Part shown: one piece after another, positions 63,388 to 64,000 of the stretch
Layout: each line of letters begins with the position of its first letter
Position numbering within the stretch: the first letter of the stretch is position 1
DNA from: Nocardia anaemiae NBRC 100462
GTDB taxonomy: Bacteria > Actinomycetota > Actinomycetes > Mycobacteriales > Mycobacteriaceae
Direction of reading: 5' to 3'
Assembly (NCBI RefSeq): GCF_001612725.1
Contig: NZ_BDAZ01000010.1
Span: forward strand, 1-64,000
Length of the DNA stretch: 64,000 nt
The notes under the pieces: generated by a model
What the model was told of the DNA's origin: nothing
The model's input: only the letters and a program-made list of their open reading frames with translations
Databases searched by the model: none
Program-made: the position numbers and the translations under genes

Positions 63388-64000
63388 ATGACGCTGTGGA
63401 CGACGAGTTCGCACACGGTACGACGGACGCTGGCGAAAACCGTTGTGGCCGCGACACTGGCACTCGCCCCCGCGGCGGTTGTCGCACCCGCATTGGCTAT
63501 CCCGGACACCGGGACGCCAACCCCCACCCAAGCCCCGATCCCGACACCTGCTCCCACGCCGATCCCCACACCCGCTCCCACGCCGCCCACGCAGGTCCCG
63601 ACACCCCCACCGACCCAGAGTCCGACCCCGCCCGACATCTACGGCCCGGACGGATACGGTCCCGACGGCTTCGACCGCTTCGGCCGCGATCGCTTCGGAT
63701 ACGACCGCGGCGGCTACGACAGCTCCGGTTACGACCATTCGGGTTACGACCGCTGGGGCCGCGACCGGTTCGGCTACGACCACAGCGGTTACGACGCAGG
63801 GGGCTACGACCACGCCGGTCGTGACAAGTTCGGGTACGACCGCGACGGCTATGACCTCTGGGGCTACAACCGGTCCGGCCGTGACGCATCCGGATACGAC
63901 CAACAGGGTTGCAGACTGACCGGCGACGACCGTCCGGACGCCGACCACGCGGAGTGTGACCGGCGGCGGCAGGTCCGCCCGTCCACCGGCAGTGCGGGCT
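63388..64000 (+). CDS. secreted protein with 18 tandem YDxxG pentapeptide repeats (cut by window edge)
   Basis: ATG 63388 follows GAAGGAGG, and the frame stays open to the end of the window (204 codons). Residues 1-38 are a signal peptide (basic leader, then LAKTVVAATLALAPAAVVAP). A Pro/Thr linker (TPTPTQAPIPTPAPTPIPTP and on) covers about residues 41-83. Residues 85-174 are 18 exact five-residue units with consensus [YFR]-D-x-x-G, for example YDSSG, YDHSG, YDRWG, RDRFG. After this comes a Cys-containing segment (QQGCRL, AECDRR). The design suggests a surface-exposed, possibly wall-spanning, metal-binding or structural protein. The C-terminus is outside the window. Confidence 0.8.
   Translation, partial: MTLWTTSSHTVRRTLAKTVVAATLALAPAAVVAPALAIPDTGTPTPTQAPIPTPAPTPIPTPAPTPPTQVPTPPPTQSPTPPDIYGPDGYGPDGFDRFGRDRFGYDRGGYDSSGYDHSGYDRWGRDRFGYDHSGYDAGGYDHAGRDKFGYDRDGYDLWGYNRSGRDASGYDQQGCRLTGDDRPDADHAECDRRRQVRPSTGSAG
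63640..63909 (+). repeat. 18 tandem 15-base units coding for YDxxG
   Basis: Exactly 270 bases, 18 in-frame 15-base units. DNA units differ at many third positions while the Asp and Gly codons persist, so the repeat is kept at protein level and not only by recent slippage. Confidence 0.88.

Noticed and set aside
63172..63948. A 258-codon minus-strand frame rich in Val, Ala and Arg at the right edge
   Set aside because: It is the complement of the secreted repeat protein, which has a strong ribosome binding site and signal peptide.

Overview
The window is high-GC actinobacterial DNA, most likely from a Nocardia or close relative in the Mycobacteriales. The main pointers are GroEL2 with a Gly-Gly-Met tail behind two CIRCE operators, a RamB-type ScfR regulator, a FadE5-like acyl-CoA dehydrogenase, a mycobacterial-type dihydrolipoamide dehydrogenase, the PitA trio matching Rv0543c-Rv0545c, LigB, type VII secretion (WXG) proteins and a small exported protein of a kind common in Nocardia. 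Several genes correspond to the M. tuberculosis Rv0435c-Rv0465c neighbourhood (AAA ATPase, pssA, psd, groEL2, prolyl oligopeptidase, lpdC, ramB) but are shuffled and interleaved with accessory genes. I saw no rRNA or tRNA gene, CRISPR array or intact insertion sequence.

Left part (1-20 kb). A truncated Cdc48-like AAA ATPase gene opens the window, followed by an exported protein and a lipoprotein. A minus-strand operon (5994 to 2244) then encodes a small protein, a response regulator fused to a thioredoxin-reductase-like domain that lacks the redox cysteine pair, a cyclic-nucleotide-domain histidine kinase and a UBP-type zinc finger protein. This is the most unusual assembly in the window. A translationally coupled four-gene WXG operon (6982-10352) carries two candidate type VII substrates, an unknown protein and an RDD membrane protein. 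Next come fabH, a GlsB-like membrane protein, psd-pssA (phosphatidylethanolamine synthesis), a SigJ-type sigma factor with its oxidoreductase neighbour, a Clp-N/helix-turn-helix protein directly behind two identical-arm palindromes, NAD synthetase and a SUFU-domain protein.

Middle (20-48 kb). groEL2 is followed by many regulator-target pairs with visible operator dyads: MarR/secreted beta-propeller lipoprotein, ArsR/MFS, HxlR/NAD(P)-binding oxidoreductase and TetR/VOC protein. Between 31.4 and 35.4 kb lies a cluster of poorly known genes around a GntR-UTRA regulator: a DUF1152 protein, a three-gene operon whose first gene carries a one-base frameshift, and small exported proteins. Prolyl oligopeptidase, an M19 dipeptidase, lpdA, a NodB deacetylase, F420/PPOX proteins, a NERD membrane protein and a FadE5-like dehydrogenase follow.

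Right part (48-64 kb). A complete urtABCDE urea ABC transporter operon ends in its own FCD-type GntR regulator; its upstream region holds a GlnR-like box and a palindrome of the GntR/FadR type. Then come a TetR/MFS pair, ramB, ligB, a secreted LIP-type lipase and pitA with its two partner genes. The window closes inside a secreted protein with 18 exact tandem five-residue repeats of YDxxG type.

Theme: carbon and nitrogen supply (RamB, urt, PitA), envelope lipid synthesis and redox sensing, with local one-gene regulators. Many transcription units end in long, nearly perfect hairpins without a U-tract. Many starts have no ribosome binding site and a -10-like hexamer a few bases upstream, which suggests leaderless mRNAs as in mycobacteria.
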